From Maribacter aquimaris (GTDB taxonomy: Bacteria > Bacteroidota > Bacteroidia > Flavobacteriales > Flavobacteriaceae): a stretch of DNA of 64,000 nucleotides. Each line of letters starts with the position of its first letter. The first letter of the stretch is position 1. The notes under the pieces were generated by a model. It saw only the letters and a list, made by a program, of their open reading frames with translations, searched no databases and had not been told where the DNA came from. Of the stretch, positions 1 to 9,040 are shown piece after piece. Location: contig NZ_JABTCF010000001.1 in NCBI RefSeq assembly GCF_014596745.1, forward strand, positions 620,001-684,000. Reading direction: 5' to 3'. The position numbers were made by a program, and so were the translations under genes.

Positions 1-137
1 CCAAAAAATCCAAAGCAAATCAGGTTTTATTGGGCGAAGAAGGGAAAAAGGTTTTTGATGATGTCTTCAAATATGTATACAAATATGAGGTTGAATCGGG
101 CAGCATGCACCCTGAGCTGTCTTACTCCCCAAAATAA
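1..137 (+). CDS. C-terminal end of an unrecognised protein (gene runs in from the left)
   Basis: The last 44 codons of a gene cut by the window edge, read in the frame that starts at base 3 and ends at the TAA at 135-137. I do not recognise the product. The tail carries MHPELS, which also occurs in the secreted 252-residue protein encoded at 1334-2092, so the two may be related proteins lying on either side of the SnoaL-like gene. The overlap is too short for more than a suggestion. Confidence 0.5.
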   Translation, partial: KKSKANQVLLGEEGKKVFDDVFKYVYKYEVESGSMHPELSYSPK

Positions 138-373
138 CAAAAGTATCATAGAATGTACCAAGTACAAAAATTCGAAACCCACGGATTTTGGCATTTTAAA
201 ATTTGATATCTAGACTAAATAAATGAAGAAGGACACCTTTTACGACACTTTGACCGTATGCAACCCATGAAACATAACACCATAAAATAACAAGCCAAAC
301 CCGGCAGATACATTTGCTAAACATATTTCGGGGGAACAATGCTAGCACCCTGTCGGGTTTTAATCCTATCAAC

Positions 374-1255
374 ATGAGAAAATTACTTCCAATACTATGC
401 CTTTTCATTGTAGTATGCTTTTTATCCTGTACTTCGGAGGATAAACAAGTAGCTGAAAACATCAAAACATACTCCAATACCTGGGATGAAGTCATCAATA
501 ACGGGAAACTGGAATTGATCAATAACACCCATTTTGACGAACGTATTACGCTACTTATGAGTCCTGAAAATATTGTTGGTATTAAAAACGTACAGGATTT
601 TTATGCCAATTATCTGACTGGGTTTTCCAATATCGAATTCACCATCGTGGATATATTCGGTCAAGGCGACAAAATAGTAAAGCACTGGAATTTTAAAGGT
701 ACGCATACAGGGGAATTTTTCGGAATTTCCGCAACGGGTAAATCTGTTGATATTGATGGGGTTACCCTCGTATCCATGAAAAATGGGAAGGTTTCACAAG
801 AACAGGACTTTATGGACAATATGGCCTTTATGCAACAGTTGGGAATCCTCTCAAACCCGGACAATATAAGGGTCATCAACACCTTGTACGATGCCTTTGC
901 CGCAGGTGATATCCCTGCTGTTTTAGATTTAATGGATGCCAAAGTGGTGTGGCACGAGGCCGAAGGTAACGCCTATGCCGATGGCAACCCCTACAAAGGT
1001 CCAGAGGCTGTTTCAAACGGTGTTTTTGCCCGTATAGGAAAGGATTATGACTATTTTAACCTGACCAATATCCAACTGCATGAAATGTCTGGGAATCAAA
1101 TCCTTGCCACCTTGCGTTACCAAGCCAAGTCAAAGAAGAATGGGACCGTCATAGACGCCCAAGTAGCCCATCACTGGTTTCTTAAAAACGGAAAGATTAT
1201 CGGATTTCAGCAATATGTGGAAACCAAACAACTCGCAGAGGCCCTGTCCAAATAG
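374..1255 (+). CDS. Lipoprotein with two SnoaL/NTF2-like domains
   Basis: A predicted lipoprotein of 293 residues. An in-frame ATG exists at 314, but the one at 374 begins a proper signal peptide (MRKLLPILCLF...) with the lipobox LSC around residue 20, so I use 374. Two cone-shaped SnoaL/NTF2-like modules follow: roughly residues 30-155, with the run GEFFGISATGKSV typical of ester-cyclase-like SnoaL proteins, and roughly 165-285, ending in WFLKNGKIIGFQQYVE. The family includes polyketide cyclases and many proteins of unknown role, so no substrate can be named. It stands 78 bp ahead of a secreted protein on the same strand, probably co-transcribed. The double-domain reading is inferred from the repeated pattern of an N-terminal helix and a C-terminal G-K-I strand. 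Confidence 0.75.
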   Translation: MRKLLPILCLFIVVCFLSCTSEDKQVAENIKTYSNTWDEVINNGKLELINNTHFDERITLLMSPENIVGIKNVQDFYANYLTGFSNIEFTIVDIFGQGDKIVKHWNFKGTHTGEFFGISATGKSVDIDGVTLVSMKNGKVSQEQDFMDNMAFMQQLGILSNPDNIRVINTLYDAFAAGDIPAVLDLMDAKVVWHEAEGNAYADGNPYKGPEAVSNGVFARIGKDYDYFNLTNIQLHEMSGNQILATLRYQAKSKKNGTVIDAQVAHHWFLKNGKIIGFQQYVETKQLAEALSK

Positions 1256-1333
1256 CAATCCGTAAACGGTAATTACCGAAATATCAAAATGAATACATAA
1301 CATCATATTCTAATAACCAAACAAATAAAAATC

Positions 1334-2092
1334 ATGAAAAAATTAATGTTCATCCTAGTGATACTCCCATTTATGGCGTTATCCCAAAACAACCAAGAAA
1401 GACCCATTATCGAAAATGTCATGTTTTCTCCCATAGCCGGAAAAACGGCGGAATTTGAGGCTGGCATAGCAGCCCACAACAAGAAATTCCATGCAGAAGG
1501 ACCTTATGGCGTGCGTATTTACAATATTCTTAATGGTGAAAATGCCGGTAAGTATATGAACATTATGGGACCTTTGACTTGGAACCTAATAGACAATAGA
1601 CCACATAGTGCGGCCCATGAAGAAGATATGAACAAGAATGTGAACCCCTATCTCTCTGCGGAAGTAGAGGTAAATTACATGAAAATGCATCCTGAATTAT
1701 CCAATTTTTCGAAGGATTTTGAAATCAATAAGGTTTCAGTATTCGTGATCGACGTAAAACGCTTTAAACAAAAGGAATTTATGGATAAGGTCGTGAATAA
1801 AGTAGTAAAGGTATACAAGGAAAAAATGTCCGATCAAATATTCGGCATATACACCAACGAATTGAACAATAAAGAGGGAATGGATTTCGCCTGGGTAGAT
1901 TTCTTTGACAATTCTTCATGGCTCGGTAAAGAGGATAAATTCGCCGCGTACTACGAAGAGGTTCATGGCGCAGGTAGTTTTGCCGATTTTTTAACCGCTG
2001 TTGAAGCCACCACAAATGGAGATTATGTTGAAATTTGGAATCTTAGAAATGAACTTAGTGGCCCGAATGCCAAGGTCATTGGCACGAATTGA
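1334..2092 (+). CDS. Secreted protein of unknown function, possibly a dimeric alpha/beta-barrel (NIPSNAP-like) fold
   Basis: A 252-residue protein with a cleavable signal peptide (MKKLMFILVILPFMALSQ). The mature part contains two regions with the order strand, helix rich in HxxF/W, strand, around residues 25-120 and 130-245. Both begin with a hydrophobic strand (ENVMFSPI, KVSVFVIDV) followed by a helix with charged residues, which would fit a tandem ferredoxin-like or NIPSNAP-type barrel. That is only a fold-level guess. It follows the SnoaL-like lipoprotein gene and is followed by a terminator hairpin, so the two probably form an operon. No catalytic motif is evident. Confidence 0.6.
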   Translation: MKKLMFILVILPFMALSQNNQERPIIENVMFSPIAGKTAEFEAGIAAHNKKFHAEGPYGVRIYNILNGENAGKYMNIMGPLTWNLIDNRPHSAAHEEDMNKNVNPYLSAEVEVNYMKMHPELSNFSKDFEINKVSVFVIDVKRFKQKEFMDKVVNKVVKVYKEKMSDQIFGIYTNELNNKEGMDFAWVDFFDNSSWLGKEDKFAAYYEEVHGAGSFADFLTAVEATTNGDYVEIWNLRNELSGPNAKVIGTN

Positions 2093-2184
2093 TCTTAATA
2101 ACACCAAACCCTTATACCCAAAAACCATTGTTTTTTTAAATAATAATATATGCGAACCATTTTGGATCGTAGTCCTTGTTCTCG

Positions 2185-2218
2185 ATAAAACCCGTATAAA
2201 AGCGGGTTTTATGTTTTC
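2185..2218 (+). terminator. Rho-independent terminator after the 252-residue secreted protein gene
   Basis: A perfect 10-bp inverted repeat, ATAAAACCCG at 2185-2194 and CGGGTTTTAT at 2203-2212, separated by an 8-base loop and followed by GTTTTCC. It lies about 90 bp past the upstream stop codon and fits transcription ending before the gene-poor stretch 2220-2479. Confidence 0.65.
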
Positions 2219-2224
2219 CTGTCA

Positions 2225-2430
2225 TCAATGCTTATCCCTATAGAAAGTCAATTCGTTACCAAAAGGGCCATAAAATTCAACCCCCTTGTATCCCATGCAG
2301 TTTCCCTCAAAAGGGGATGCGCGTTAAAAACATCCTTTTCAAAATATTCCTCATAGTGATCCTCTATGTTCTGGGTAACGGTATAGGATGAATTTGATGT
2401 AAATGGCCTTTCATTTTTTAAAATTGAACA
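2225..2430 (-). pseudogene. Remnant of a VOC/glyoxalase-family gene, frameshifted and truncated
   Basis: The minus strand of this otherwise empty 387-bp gap between genes encodes the end of a VOC (glyoxalase/bleomycin resistance) protein in two frames. The first frame reads ...QNIEDHYEEYFEKDVFNAHP and the second PFEGNCMGYKGVEFYGPFG followed by NELTFYRDKH and a stop at 2227-2225. The frames join at a run of C and T near 2311-2318, where the net shift is -1 or +2. The tail FYGPFGNELTFY matches the usual VOC C-terminal pattern of a metal-binding E followed by DP-x-GN. No start codon or N-terminal half is present, so it is a decayed remnant. VOC assignment is from pattern memory. Confidence 0.5.
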
Positions 2431-2479
2431 TATATAAGTACCTTGTGTATTAATATGTAAAATAATAAAATCCTATATT

Positions 2480-3319
2480 TTGAAAAATCACTACACCCTC
2501 TTTTTTCTGACACTTTTACTCGTCCAAGGAATACAAGGCCAAGACATTAATGTTATGACCTATAACATCAAATACGACAACACCAAGGATACGGTCAACA
2601 ACTGGAACGATCGTAAGGAAAGCATGATAAAACTGATTCGGCATTATGACCCAGCGGTTGTGGGCATGCAAGAGGTCTTGCACCGCCAAATCACCTATAT
2701 CGATAGTGCGTTAACCGATTTCTCCTATATTGGTGTAGGCCGCAATGATGGCCAACAAAAAGGGGAATACTCCCCCATAATATACAACCATACTAAATTG
2801 AAAGTCTTAAAAAGCAATACGTTCTGGCTTTCCCCTACTCCCGAAAAAATATCCAAAGGTTGGGATGCCTCCTTGGAACGAATATGTACCTACGGACTTT
2901 TTGAAAACAAGACCGATCAAAGTAAATTCTATTTTTTCAACACCCATTTTGACCATAGGGGGATTATTGCCCGTGAAAAGTCGGCGGAATTGATCCTTAA
3001 GAAAATCCAAGAAATAAATCTTCAAGGTTATCCTGTGGTATTAACAGGTGATTTTAACCTTAGCCCAGAGGAAAAGCCCATACAATTCCTAAAAAAGAAC
3101 CTACATGAAGGCAAGGACTATACACTTAAAACATTTTATGGGCCAAGTGGCACCTTCAGTGGTTTTGACCCTAATAGAATATTGGACCATAAAATCGATT
3201 ACGTCTTTGTAAAGGGTTTCAACGTGCAATCGTATATTCATATCGATGACCGCATGGAGAACAACAAACATATTTCCGATCATTTGCCCATTTTGGCCCA
3301 TTTGACAATAGCGAAATAA
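2480..3319 (+). CDS. Secreted endonuclease/exonuclease/phosphatase (EEP) family protein
   Basis: A 279-residue protein starting at a TTG codon directly before a good signal peptide (MKNHYTLFFLTLLLVQGIQGQ). No in-frame ATG gives a better start. The mature part is one EEP domain: VMTYNIKYDN near residue 25, the metal-binding VGMQEVL near 65, NTHFDHRG near 155, LTGDFNLSPEE near 190, and the terminal SDHLPILA that supplies the catalytic Asp-His pair. All hallmark residues are present, so it is likely an active Mg-dependent phosphodiesterase or phosphatase of the periplasm or outside; substrate unknown. Its stop overlaps the ATG of the next gene by one base (TAATG), so the two are translationally coupled. 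Confidence 0.85.
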   Translation: MKNHYTLFFLTLLLVQGIQGQDINVMTYNIKYDNTKDTVNNWNDRKESMIKLIRHYDPAVVGMQEVLHRQITYIDSALTDFSYIGVGRNDGQQKGEYSPIIYNHTKLKVLKSNTFWLSPTPEKISKGWDASLERICTYGLFENKTDQSKFYFFNTHFDHRGIIAREKSAELILKKIQEINLQGYPVVLTGDFNLSPEEKPIQFLKKNLHEGKDYTLKTFYGPSGTFSGFDPNRILDHKIDYVFVKGFNVQSYIHIDDRMENNKHISDHLPILAHLTIAK

Positions 3320-3921
3320 TGTATATCCCCCATCAATATAAAAACGAGGATATTGACGAAGTAAAGGATTTCATTACCAAAAACAGTTTTGGCATTTTAG
3401 TGAACCAAGTAGAAGGAAAACCATGGGCTACCCATATTCCGTTGGAATTGGATACTAACCAGGACGGTAAGGATGTTTTGGTAAGCCATATTTCAAAGGC
3501 CAATCCCCAATGGAAGCAATTTGCGGAAAACGATAATGTCCTCTGTATTTTCAACGGACCACACAGCTATGTCTCCTCCTCCTGGTATAAAGAGGAGGAA
3601 GTCCCCACATGGAATTATATTGCGGTTCATGTCTACGGAAAAATCAAGATTTTAACCGAGGAAGAAGTGCTGGCATCCATGCACAAATTGGTTGATAAAT
3701 ACGAGCGGCATTCGGAAAATCCGATTTCCATGGATCATTTATCGGAAAAGACCTTACGACAGGTAAAAGGAGTGGTTGGTTTTCAAATCACCATTGACAG
3801 CATTCAGGCGGCCTACAAACTTTCCCAAGGAAGGAAAGTAGATCACCCCAGGATCATTTCTGAATTGGAAAAAACCGAAAATCAACAATCCAAAGATATC
3901 GCCAAACGAATGAAGGATTAA
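3319..3921 (+). CDS. PaiB-family FMN-binding protein (putative negative transcriptional regulator)
   Basis: A 200-residue cytoplasmic protein of the PaiB family, which has an FMN-binding split-barrel fold. The start MYIPHQYKN, the segment KPWATHIPLEL near residue 35, HSYVSSSWY near 80-90 with VPTWNY just after, and the C-terminal GVVGFQITI/LSQGR (about 150-175) are the family signature. In Bacillus, PaiB is paired with the acetyltransferase PaiA, which is not seen here. Other members behave as pyridoxamine-5-phosphate-oxidase-like flavoproteins. It is coupled to the upstream secreted EEP gene by a one-base overlap, an odd pairing. Confidence 0.85.
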   Translation: MYIPHQYKNEDIDEVKDFITKNSFGILVNQVEGKPWATHIPLELDTNQDGKDVLVSHISKANPQWKQFAENDNVLCIFNGPHSYVSSSWYKEEEVPTWNYIAVHVYGKIKILTEEEVLASMHKLVDKYERHSENPISMDHLSEKTLRQVKGVVGFQITIDSIQAAYKLSQGRKVDHPRIISELEKTENQQSKDIAKRMKD

Positions 3922-4911
3922 TTATCCGTTCAAAGCTTTATATTTCTTCAAAATCCGATCGATCTTTTCGTTACTTTCAGGATTAATTAATTTTCTTTCC
4001 GGATTTTCATCCAACCATTGTAAAGTCCTTTTTATTCCCGTGGCAAAAGGAATGGTGGCCTTAAATTCGGGCACAAAGGTCTTTATCTTGGTATTGTCGA
4101 AAATAACGCTTTCGGCCTTATCGGCCAGCAGTGTACCGGTAAAGGAAGGTTCAATGGCGCAGATGAAATCGGAAGCGATATGGACTACCTGGGCCTCACG
4201 CCCTAAACTTTCGGCTAAAATCCTATAAATCATATTCCAACTTAAGATTTCATCGGAAGTAATATGGAAGGCATGGCCTATGGCCTGTGTCAATCCCAAC
4301 AAACCAACGAATCCTTTTGCAAAATCATCGGAATGGGTCACTGTCCATAAAGAGGTACCATCGCCATGGATGATTATCTCTTTTCCCTTTAGTATCCTAT
4401 CCGCAGTGGTATATTCATTAAACCCACCGATAGCTATAGGTATTACGGTATCGTACGTTAGGGATGGGCGGACAATCGTCATTGGAAACCCCGCTTCGCG
4501 ATAGACTTTTTGCAAACGATCTTCACATTGGATCTTGTTAAAGGAATAATCCCAAAGATTATTGTAGAGTGGTGTAGATTCGGTAATTACCGGGTAGCTC
4601 AAAGGCGTTTGGTAACAAGAAGCCGAACTAATAAAAATATACTGCTTCGTTTTTCCTTTGAAAAGGGCAATATCCCTTTCAATATCCTCAGGGGTAAAGG
4701 CTATCCAATTGACCACCACATCCCAATCGTGTTTTGCCAATTCGGTTACTTCATTCGCTTTACGGATATCGCCAAGAATATTCCTCACCCCGACTATTGG
4801 GACAGTAGCGTTGCCGCGGTTCAAATGATAGAGGTCAATGCCTTTTTTTATGGCCAATCGACTTGAGGCTGTGCTGATATTCCCGGTTCCCCCAATGAAC
4901 AATACTTTCAT
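3922..4911 (-). CDS. NAD-dependent epimerase/dehydratase family protein (extended SDR)
   Basis: A 329-residue short-chain dehydrogenase of the extended or atypical type. The Rossmann nucleotide-binding loop GGTGNIS is at residues 7-13, and the usual catalytic pair appears as Y122-S-F-N-K126 with serines in FISSASCY at 93-100. After strand beta-2 the sequence HLNRGN places an arginine where NADP-binding members keep it. The C-terminal half contains HITSDEILSWN, common in proteins annotated as epimerases of nucleotide sugars. The true substrate cannot be told. It is convergent with the PaiB-like gene, the two stops being adjacent, and is apparently monocistronic. Confidence 0.8.
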   Translation of the reverse strand: MKVLFIGGTGNISTASSRLAIKKGIDLYHLNRGNATVPIVGVRNILGDIRKANEVTELAKHDWDVVVNWIAFTPEDIERDIALFKGKTKQYIFISSASCYQTPLSYPVITESTPLYNNLWDYSFNKIQCEDRLQKVYREAGFPMTIVRPSLTYDTVIPIAIGGFNEYTTADRILKGKEIIIHGDGTSLWTVTHSDDFAKGFVGLLGLTQAIGHAFHITSDEILSWNMIYRILAESLGREAQVVHIASDFICAIEPSFTGTLLADKAESVIFDNTKIKTFVPEFKATIPFATGIKRTLQWLDENPERKLINPESNEKIDRILKKYKALNG

Positions 4912-5232
4912 AATAGCTGGTCTTTAATATAGAACCATGAATTTAGAAATAAAAGAACAAAAAGACTATTCCATTTACCTAAAAGCGTAAATGAACCTGA
5001 TGCCCAAAGGGGTATAGGTTTGTAATTTGAAGAAGAACGATGTTGTGTTTCACAAGCGCCCCTTAAATGACCACTTATAAAAAAGAATTGAAAGATGCTT
5101 TAAAATCAATGCATTGACACCAAAAAGAAACCTATGGCAACGGGCTATAAAAATGCCCTACGGATACCAATGAAAATGATAAAAAGCACTAATTTTATAA
5201 TCATTTTATTTTTTCCAACTTAAATACACCAT
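4912..5232. other. Gene-free stretch upstream of the epimerase-like and MFS genes
   Basis: A 321-bp divergent intergenic region. It must hold promoters for the minus-strand epimerase-like gene and the plus-strand MFS gene, but I see no convincing -7/-33 pair, hairpin or coding remnant. The last 60 bases before the MFS start are very AT-rich. Confidence 0.4.
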
Positions 5233-6573
5233 ATGTCTCAAATTTCCATCGGTTCTAAAAAACCTAAGTTATCATTTTGGCAAATCTGGAATATGAGTTT
5301 CGGATTTCTAGGGATTCAATTTGGCTTTGCCTTACAAAATGCAAATGTCAGCCGAATTTTCGAAACCCTGGGTGCCTCGCAGGACGAACTCCCCATCCTA
5401 TGGCTTGCAGCCCCCGTCACGGGACTGTTGGTACAACCCATTATTGGATATTACAGTGACCGGACTTGGCATAAAAAATGGGGACGTCGAAGACCTTTTT
5501 TCGCAACTGGGGCAATTTTAGCCACCATTGCCCTATTCGTTATGCCTCATTCAACAGCTTTGTGGATGGCGGTTATTATGCTTTGGTTAATGGATGCTTC
5601 CATCAATATCAGTATGGAACCGTTCCGGGCCTTTGTTGGGGATATGTTGCCCAATGAACAACGAACCAGTGGTTTTGCCATGCAAAGTTTCTTTATCGGT
5701 GTTGGGGCCATTATTGCCTCTGCCCTGCCCTACATTTTTACCAATTGGTTTGGAATAAGCAATATGGCTTCTGATGGTGGTATTCCCGATGCCGTAAAAT
5801 GGTCGTTTTATGTGGGTGGTATCGCATATTTCAGCGCGGTTATGTGGACCGTCTTCAATACGGAGGAATATCCGCCCGATGATTTGGAAAAGCTTAAATT
5901 GGAAAACGCCCAAACAGGGGTTTTTACGGGATTGAAAGAATCTTTTATCGGTATTTTCAAAATGCCCAAAACCATGGTACAATTGGCCTTTGTGCAGTTT
6001 TTTTCATGGTTTGCACTGTTTGCTATGTGGATTTATACCACTTCGGCAGTAACAAGCCACGTTTATGGCACCTCCGATACGGCTTCTGCCTTGTACAATG
6101 AAGGCGCTGACTGGGTAGGCATTTGTTTTGCCATATATAACGGTATTGCAGCTGTTGTTGCCTTTCTATTGCCTGTCATTGCGAAGAAGACCAGCAGGCG
6201 AATCACCCATCTCATGGCTTTGTTCATTGGGGGTGTCGGACTCATTTCAATCTATTTTATTTCCGACCCCAATATGCTTTTGATATCAATGATAGGTGTC
6301 GGTATTGCCTGGGCCAGTATCCTTTCCATGCCATATGCCATGCTCTCGAGCATTTTACCGGCTAACAAAATGGGCTATTACATGGGGGTTTTTAATTTTT
6401 TCATTGTCATCCCACAAATAGTTGCTGCCGGTATTCTAGGCTTTATCTTGAAATCATTTTTTGAAAATGAGGCGATTTACGCCATGTTCATAGGGGGTGT
6501 TTCGTTTTTTATAGCCGGATTGCTGTGCTTGATCGTTCAGGATAACGAGATTCCAGTCAAAAGCGAGGAATGA
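5233..6573 (+). CDS. SLC45/GPH-like MFS sugar transporter
   Basis: A 446-residue inner-membrane protein with about 12 hydrophobic segments. The first two helices carry FGFLGIQFGFALQNANVSRIF, and the loop between helices 2 and 3 reads IIGYYSDRTWHKKWGRRRPFF, the D-R-x6-GRRRP motif of the SLC45/GPH group that takes up sucrose, maltose and related glycosides in symport with protons. The partner motif in the second half is weaker. In marine flavobacteria such carriers sit beside glycoside hydrolases, but here there are none, so the substrate is unknown. It ends only 7 bp before the convergent TonB-dependent receptor gene. Confidence 0.85.
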   Translation: MSQISIGSKKPKLSFWQIWNMSFGFLGIQFGFALQNANVSRIFETLGASQDELPILWLAAPVTGLLVQPIIGYYSDRTWHKKWGRRRPFFATGAILATIALFVMPHSTALWMAVIMLWLMDASINISMEPFRAFVGDMLPNEQRTSGFAMQSFFIGVGAIIASALPYIFTNWFGISNMASDGGIPDAVKWSFYVGGIAYFSAVMWTVFNTEEYPPDDLEKLKLENAQTGVFTGLKESFIGIFKMPKTMVQLAFVQFFSWFALFAMWIYTTSAVTSHVYGTSDTASALYNEGADWVGICFAIYNGIAAVVAFLLPVIAKKTSRRITHLMALFIGGVGLISIYFISDPNMLLISMIGVGIAWASILSMPYAMLSSILPANKMGYYMGVFNFFIVIPQIVAAGILGFILKSFFENEAIYAMFIGGVSFFIAGLLCLIVQDNEIPVKSEE

Positions 6574-6580
6574 CCGAAGT

Positions 6581-8746
6581 TTAAAGGTTATCCAATTGGT
6601 TACTGGTTTTATCGGTACTAATGGTCCAAAAGAATCCGACAAAGAAAAACGTATCGGCTGTTGGGCGTATGGTTCTACGGTCAAACTGCCCGTTGGAATT
6701 TGGTGCATCGGCATATTGATACCCATTGACATTATTAAAACCCAATGCATTACTCACAGAACAATATAAGATTTTCTGTGGGGAAACCAGATAGGCCCAA
6801 TTAAGGCTCAGGTTATTGTACGCCTTTGTTTTTTCTGCGAGAAAAGATTCTGTTGTATTCGGATTGTCATACGGCCTTCCTGAAGCATGGGTATAGGAAA
6901 GCCCCACCTGCGAACGCAAATCGTTTATCCAATATTTGGTCACTATCGAGAGATTATGCTTGGGCGCAAAATTGGGGGTCGCCTGTTCTTTAAAATTCAA
7001 ATAATCACGTTGAGTATCCAAATAGGAATACGAAATCCAATAATCCAGGTTCTTGATGTTCTTATTGTCCCTCCAAAAAACATCCAATCCTGCTGCATAG
7101 CCACTTCCCAAATTATTGAAAAGCGTATCAAATCCCGGTGTATCGGTATCAAACTTCACCAAATGATCATACTCCTTATAATAGGCCTCCGCCCTAAACG
7201 TCCTTCCATTCCCCATATACTGATAATTCAATATATAATGGGACGTTTTTTCAGTATTAAGTCCGTCGTCGAACTTCGCATATTCAATAGCTGGATTTTG
7301 GTAAAAATCACCATAGGCCAAGGAAAACTGTCCTTTATCCCCACTCTTATAGGCCAGGGATACCCTTGGGGCCAAACTGAAATCTTCCACAGCCTTTGAA
7401 TACTCCCCCCGCAACCCTACTTTCATGGCAAACCGGTTACTAAAGAAAATATCAGCTTCCGTAAAGGCAACGGCAAGGTCATCCCTGTAATCACTATTAT
7501 AGGTCAATTCATTTTCCGTCGATACCCGATTCTCATAATCCAACTTAAAATACGCTGTCCCAAAAGTCAATTGAAACCGACTGCTGAAATTTTTCTTTAA
7601 TTTTAATTTGACATGGGCTCCTATTTCTTCGGTATCAATGGCATCAGTGAGAAAGCCGATTTTGTTTTTATCTATGGATACGCTGGCCCCTGTGGCCAAT
7701 GTCCAGTCATTTTCCAAATAATGTTTATAGGTTGAATTTAAATAGAGGTTATTGTTCTTTAATCGAAAACGAACCAAATCCCCATAATTGATGTCTTTTT
7801 GATCAATATCCAAGGTACTATGATTGAACCCTGTGTAAAATTTAAACAGATTGTGCACTCCCTTACTCCTAAAAACGGCTTCCCCCGCCAAGGATTCATA
7901 AGGTTTTCTCCAGCGCACATCCTGATTTGAGGGTACCAGGGCCTGATAGGGGGCCAGATTTATGTAAGACGTATTGATGCTTAAGGATTTCGTTCCCCAA
8001 ATTTCAGTATGGCCAAGTCCACCACCAACTGACATCACCGATATATCGGTTTTTTCCTGTTCGGGCACATCGGTAGTGTTCAATAACAAAATACTGGAAA
8101 GGGCTTGACCGTATTCGGCGGAATACCCACCTGTACTAAAAGTGATTCCCTTAAAAAGAAAAGGGGAAAACCGTCCCCGGGTCGGAATGTTGTTCACCGT
8201 GGCATTAAAGGGTTGGAAAACCCTGAGACCATCAATAAAGACTTGGGTCTCCCCAGCTGCACCCCCACGTACAAAAAGCCTACCATCACCACCGACCGTC
8301 GAAGTACCCGGCAAGGTTTGTAAAGCTGCCACAAAATCACCGGCGGCACCCGCTGTCGTAACAATATCCAAAGGTTTTAAAACGGAAACTTTTGAATTGT
8401 CACCGGCTTCAAATGAACCCGCAGTTAAGGTTACCCCATTTAACTGGTTGATCGTCTCCCTGAGTTGTATCGATAGGTTTTTAAAGTAGGAAACATCCCC
8501 AACTTCATAATGGGTGTCGTAAGCAATATTCGATATCACCAGGGTTTGTGATCCCTTCAAGGTAGTTTCAAAAGAAAAATCCCCATTTACATCGCTCGAA
8601 GCCCCATCATATGTTCCTTCTAGATAGATATTGGCTCCGCTTATTGGAATATTTTTTTCATCAACAACCTTCCCCAATATGGTTGTTTGCGCCACAAGTA
8701 GGCTTGTATAAAGGAAAGCAAGGGATAATACATGATATTTTAGCAT
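6581..8746 (-). CDS. TonB-dependent outer-membrane receptor with carboxypeptidase-like domain
   Basis: A 721-residue outer-membrane receptor. Order: signal peptide (residues 1-19, ending SLLVAQ), a CarboxypepD_reg-like beta-sandwich (about 20-95, GKVVDEKNIPISGANIYLEG), a plug domain (about 110-225, with LQTLPGTSTVGGDGRLFVRGG and TQVFIDGLRVFQPF), and a 22-strand barrel with recurring aromatic strands such as WTLATGASVSIDKN. Close homologues act in uptake of metal chelates or small ligands rather than as SusC, because no SusD gene is adjacent and the length is well below the roughly 1000 residues of SusC. A DUF2141 gene is divergent 294 bp upstream and may belong to the same function. Ligand unknown. 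Confidence 0.88.
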   Translation of the reverse strand: MLKYHVLSLAFLYTSLLVAQTTILGKVVDEKNIPISGANIYLEGTYDGASSDVNGDFSFETTLKGSQTLVISNIAYDTHYEVGDVSYFKNLSIQLRETINQLNGVTLTAGSFEAGDNSKVSVLKPLDIVTTAGAAGDFVAALQTLPGTSTVGGDGRLFVRGGAAGETQVFIDGLRVFQPFNATVNNIPTRGRFSPFLFKGITFSTGGYSAEYGQALSSILLLNTTDVPEQEKTDISVMSVGGGLGHTEIWGTKSLSINTSYINLAPYQALVPSNQDVRWRKPYESLAGEAVFRSKGVHNLFKFYTGFNHSTLDIDQKDINYGDLVRFRLKNNNLYLNSTYKHYLENDWTLATGASVSIDKNKIGFLTDAIDTEEIGAHVKLKLKKNFSSRFQLTFGTAYFKLDYENRVSTENELTYNSDYRDDLAVAFTEADIFFSNRFAMKVGLRGEYSKAVEDFSLAPRVSLAYKSGDKGQFSLAYGDFYQNPAIEYAKFDDGLNTEKTSHYILNYQYMGNGRTFRAEAYYKEYDHLVKFDTDTPGFDTLFNNLGSGYAAGLDVFWRDNKNIKNLDYWISYSYLDTQRDYLNFKEQATPNFAPKHNLSIVTKYWINDLRSQVGLSYTHASGRPYDNPNTTESFLAEKTKAYNNLSLNWAYLVSPQKILYCSVSNALGFNNVNGYQYADAPNSNGQFDRRTIRPTADTFFFVGFFWTISTDKTSNQLDNL

Positions 8747-9040
8747 GACATTTCATTTTTTTTGATGAAACAAAAGTGTCATACACAAAAGGATTCCCCC
8801 AATACAATGTTCCCAATTGTAAAATTCCAGTACCCAACTGTAGACATACCGAAGCCTTGTACCAATCGAGGGAAGCATTCCAATTTTGGTTATAGACCCC
8901 TCGTATACCATGTCCCATTATCAAAAGGGTGTCCATAAACACAATTCAGGGCAGCAAAACCACAATTGGGTCATTGTGATTTTCAATAAATAGGTAATAA
9001 ACGGAGTTTTGACGCAGTACTAACAATTAAACCACTATAC

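Noticed and set aside
5233-8746. A polysaccharide utilisation locus built on the MFS transporter and the TonB-dependent receptor
   Set aside because: No SusD, glycoside hydrolase or sugar-sensing regulator lies nearby, and the two genes are convergent, not co-transcribed.
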